This document shows positions 39,521 through 41,352 of a stretch of 41,352 nucleotides of DNA, piece after piece. The first letter of the stretch is position 1, and every line of letters begins with the position of its first letter. Source of the DNA: Oscillospiraceae bacterium (GTDB lineage: Bacteria; Bacillota; Clostridia; Oscillospirales; Acutalibacteraceae); contig CADARP010000014.1 of the NCBI GenBank assembly GCA_902790325.1, positions 44,389-85,740 of the forward strand. Direction: 5' to 3'. The notes below the pieces were generated by a model. That model was given only the letters and a program-made list of their open reading frames with translations. It was not told the origin of the DNA and did not search any database. The position numbers were made by a program, and so were the translations under genes.

Positions 39521-40852
39521 TCAATACCAAAGCCAGCCGAAGAGGAAAATGCGGATGAGCATCTGCCACCATGCGTATTTGACGGTAACGGTGCATTTTG
39601 CTTCCGCTTTGTTGCCGTATTCGTCCGTCGCGGTGACGGTAACGGTCGTCGTGCCTGCTTTGCGTGTAGTCACGCTGCCGTTCTCGTCCACGGAAATGAT
39701 CCCGCTGTCGAAGCCGCTGTAGGCGAGCGTGTACTGTACGCCCTCGTCCGCGGCGACGTTCGGCGCGAGCTTGCCGGACGATCTGTACTGCACCGTGAGG
39801 TCAGTCACAGTCACGCGAAGCTGCGCAGATTCAGAGATTTCAGAGCCCATATTCAGTCTTAAAGCAGGACGAATGCCGACGTCCGTTGAATTAACAGAGT
39901 AAGCGGGGCCAATCCAGCCTTCTTCAGTGACACCGCATGCGGAATCGGAATCAACGCCCGGCGAACGCAGCCACCAATCCGAATACTCATTAAATCGATA
40001 AGTACGTAATCCTTGACACTTCGCATAGTCGCTACCCTGCACCTGTATTGCAAAATCCTTTGTCTGGTTGGCTTCAAAACCGTATGCCGGGTTCAAAAAA
40101 TCGTTGTATGACAACAGAAAGACCTTGTCCGTCGTGGATGCGCTACCATAAGCAGCGCAATCTGGCGAATAATCGCTGTTGTCCAATGTCGTCGCAAGAA
40201 TACCGTCCTGCTGCACCTTTGTGAACGCCGTGCTGTAGAACTCGTCGTTCAACCACTGCCGCAAAGAACTTTCGGAATAGTTGTTGGCATAGTGCGTTTT
40301 ATCCGCGTCGCCCCAATACGCCGTGTAGCCGTATTCGTCCTCGCCGGAGGCAAGCATATAATTGTTGTACGGCTGGCTGTCGATGATCGTTTCGCACAGC
40401 ATAAGACCCGTGGCCGGGTCGAACACGCGCCACCGCAGCGGCTCATAACGGAACCAATATGTCGTGTCTGTATAATAGTGGTTGCTTTGTTGGTGGTTAA
40501 TCGAGGATGTATATCCTGTACCAATCGGCCGATACGAAGAAAACTTGACGCCGCGGTACTTCTGCCCACCGTACGTCACGTCGCAGTACTGCATGTAACT
40601 CTTCGCTGTCATTTTGCCGTCATCACTCTCACCTGTACCGCTGTAGTAGCCGTAGGACTGCCAATTGACTGCCTGCGTGTCCAGTGCCTCTGTCATACCG
40701 CTGACCTTGATCCTCGTCTGCGGATAGCAGCCGTACACAACGGTGTCACCGACCTTGTAGCCGTCCTCCGCACCCGCCGCCAGCGGCACAGAACTGCCGA
40801 GCAGCAAAACTGCCAGCAGTAGCGCGAGGGTTCGTTTCCATTTCATTTGCAT
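39521..40852 (-). CDS. Exported DUF6273 protein with Ig-like domain and hydrophobic C-terminal tail
   Basis: 443 residues from the ATG at 40852, with GGAGGAAG upstream. A signal peptide is clear (MKWKRTLALLLAVLLLGSS, cleavage near AAGA). The DUF6273 domain follows (about 35-330), ending in the signature WWLRSPG and VGIRPALRLNM. Next is a bacterial Ig-like (Big_2) domain, about 340-425, and the last 17 residues are KYAWWQMLIRIFLFGWLWY-like and strongly hydrophobic, with no LPxTG. Surface location is likely; function unknown. Its only visible promoter lies beyond a structured leader with a terminator, so expression may be attenuated. Part of the coding sequence is AT-richer than neighbours. Confidence 0.85.
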   Translation of the reverse strand: MQMKWKRTLALLLAVLLLGSSVPLAAGAEDGYKVGDTVVYGCYPQTRIKVSGMTEALDTQAVNWQSYGYYSGTGESDDGKMTAKSYMQYCDVTYGGQKYRGVKFSSYRPIGTGYTSSINHQQSNHYYTDTTYWFRYEPLRWRVFDPATGLMLCETIIDSQPYNNYMLASGEDEYGYTAYWGDADKTHYANNYSESSLRQWLNDEFYSTAFTKVQQDGILATTLDNSDYSPDCAAYGSASTTDKVFLLSYNDFLNPAYGFEANQTKDFAIQVQGSDYAKCQGLRTYRFNEYSDWWLRSPGVDSDSACGVTEEGWIGPAYSVNSTDVGIRPALRLNMGSEISESAQLRVTVTDLTVQYRSSGKLAPNVAADEGVQYTLAYSGFDSGIISVDENGSVTTRKAGTTTVTVTATDEYGNKAEAKCTVTVKYAWWQMLIRIFLFGWLWY

Positions 40853-40891
40853 AGTTGACTTCCTCCGTTTTTTGATTTTTCGTGTAAAAAC

Positions 40892-40917
40892 AAAAAATGC
40901 GCAGTCGAAACTGCGCA
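40892..40917 (-). terminator. UUCG-loop terminator in the leader of the DUF6273 gene
   Basis: On the minus strand TGCGCAGT pairs perfectly with ACTGCGCA around a TTCG tetraloop (40898-40917), followed by TTTTTTG and more T. It lies about 45 bases before the DUF6273 start codon, downstream of a promoter and a structured leader. Confidence 0.9.
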
Positions 40918-41060
40918 CGAAAAACACAGCTCCGATTGTCGCCAAACAAATCTTGAACATCCTCAAAATACAGCATGTCAAATAGAGCCTGTGCTTTTAC
41001 CATATTTCAGATAAACAGCACACACTGTATTTTGAGAAGACATATTCGATTTGTTTGGCG
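40918..41060 (-). ncRNA. Structured leader or small RNA upstream of the DUF6273 gene
   Basis: Reading the minus strand from about 41060: arm P1 CGCCAAACAAATC (41048-41060) pairs with GATTTGTTTGGCG (40940-40952), 13 bp. Then GAATAT (41042-41047) can pair with ATGTTC (40955-40960) including one G-U. Next P2 CTCAAAATACAG (41025-41036) pairs with CTGTATTTTGAG (40962-40973), 12 bp. Inside, TGTGCT-G-TTTATC (41010-41022) pairs with GGTAAA-AGCACA (40990-41001), again with one G-U and a bulge. Tetraloop terminator follows. The paired total is about 43 bp in 121 bases. No Rfam-type match is claimed; 6S-like rod or riboswitch-like leader are both conceivable. Confidence 0.7.
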
Positions 41061-41065
41061 AGTTC

Positions 41066-41094
41066 ATTATAGCATATCCTTTTTGGGTATGCAA
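41066..41094 (-). promoter_or_regulatory. Promoter of the structured leader/DUF6273 gene
   Basis: Minus-strand TTGCAT (41089-41094), 17-base spacer, TATAAT (41066-41071). The same hexamers and spacing serve the FHA operon. Transcription should begin within a few bases of the first arm of the structured RNA. Confidence 0.8.
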
Positions 41095-41112
41095 GCGCAT
41101 TTTCGTCGGAGC

Positions 41113-41275
41113 GGAACGCATGTATGCGTTCCCTATCTGTATGGAAAACAGAATATGGCTTCCCTTGGGGGAAGCTGTCACGCGTCAGCGTGACTGATGA
41201 GGGAAAAGACAGTTTGCAGATGTCACCAACGGCTGACATTAAAAAGGAAAGATTTCCCTCATCCGACCTCGCTTC
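41113..41275. repeat. Hairpin-rich interspersed intergenic element
   Basis: In succession: GGAACGCAT/ATGCGTTCC (41113-41132), GCTTCCC/GGGAAGC (41158-41175), GTCACGC/GCGTGAC (41177-41194), then a larger inverted repeat GATGAGGGAAA (41196-41206) with TTTCCCTCATC (41253-41263). No gene is supported in this stretch. Element of this general look are scattered through gut Firmicutes genomes from memory; they resemble small non-autonomous mobile elements, but no transposase or target duplication is visible here. Confidence 0.6.
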
Positions 41276-41286
41276 GCTCGGCCACC

Positions 41287-41349
41287 TGTCTCGCCTGCCG
41301 GCTCGGTCGGCGCTTCTGCCTGCGGCAGAGGTGTCCACCGGACACCCGC
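41287..41349 (-). repeat. Inverted copy of the 63-base repeat at the right edge
   Basis: The minus strand here reads the same 63-base unit as the array at 23.2 kb, with both hairpins intact (GGTGTCC-GGT-GGACACC and TCTGCC-GCA-GGCAGA); only the last base differs. The bases just before it (ACC) match the end of a preceding unit, so an array probably continues past the window edge. It abuts the element at 41113-41275. Confidence 0.85.
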
Positions 41350-41352
41350 GGT

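Noticed and set aside
40940-41060. Terminal inverted repeats of a miniature transposable element
   Set aside because: Considered because of the 13-bp arms, but further nested stems with G-U pairs, a promoter just outside and a terminator just after fit a folded RNA better. Not fully excluded.
40997-41338. Possible 113-residue minus-strand protein reading from the repeat through the leader
   Set aside because: It is composed of interspersed repeat plus promoter and structured RNA sequence, with no ribosome site or recognisable domain.

Overview
The window looks like a chromosome segment from a GC-rich, Gram-positive anaerobe of the Clostridia, probably an uncultured gut member of the Oscillospirales or a related order. 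Pointers are AAGGAGG-type ribosome binding sites, vegetative TTGACA/TATAAT promoters with 17-base spacers, the Firmicutes-style L10 leader, a PUA-less ProB, pyruvate phosphate dikinase, an mfd/foldase-lipoprotein pair, a DUF4428 protein, a DUF6273 surface protein and hairpin-rich interspersed repeats. The taxon is inferred from gene content; no rRNA or tRNA gene is visible.

Layout. 1-830: hairpin-rich repeat, then a self-contained minus-strand unit (promoter, XhlA-like gene, LLH-type holin gene, terminator). 900-2060: rplJ-rplL with L10 leader and promoter. 2095-7787: minus-strand glycan locus (GT4, capE, capG, capF, GT2) that should make UDP-N-acetyl-L-fucosamine and attach sugars. 7812-16246: secA, HAD hydrolase, mfd, foldase-like lipoprotein and a one-domain lipoate ligase, reading into the glycan genes with overlaps or short gaps. 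16339-20302: dCMP deaminase, a membrane-anchored unknown, an MBL hydrolase and a TtcA-like protein. 20481-23108: ppdK with strong promoter and terminator. 23233-23580: tandem 63-base repeats. 23812-28243: YbaK-type deacylase, then minus-strand rpmG-secE-nusG-rplK-rplA with its own promoter, preceded by an alpha/beta hydrolase and a small unknown. 28461-32823: citrate synthase and a P-type Ca2+-type ATPase. 32698-37252: minus-strand operon FHA, M16 peptidase, proB, proA, unknown membrane protein. 37435-39459: DUF4428 protein and an intracellular-type GH29 fucosidase. 39521-41352: DUF6273 surface protein, a structured leader RNA, and interspersed repeats running off the right edge.

How it fits together. 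Much of the window is housekeeping: translation and transcription (L1, L7/L12, L10, L11, L33, NusG, Mfd), Sec export (SecA, SecE) and central metabolism (PPDK, citrate synthase, proline synthesis). Accessory elements sit between these blocks: FucNAc glycan genes, the mini-holin cassette and repeat arrays. rplKA and rplJL, often one cluster, are about 22 kb apart.

The signal I consider most worth following is at about 40890-41094, upstream of the DUF6273 gene. A good promoter starts a roughly 165-base transcript that can fold into a long multi-part rod including G-U wobble pairs, followed by a perfect UUCG-loop terminator. I see no other promoter for the gene, so this is either a cis-regulatory attenuating RNA or an independent small RNA. 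The second is the 63-base repeat carrying two perfect 3-base-loop hairpins per unit, present as an array at 23.2 kb and inverted at the right edge.
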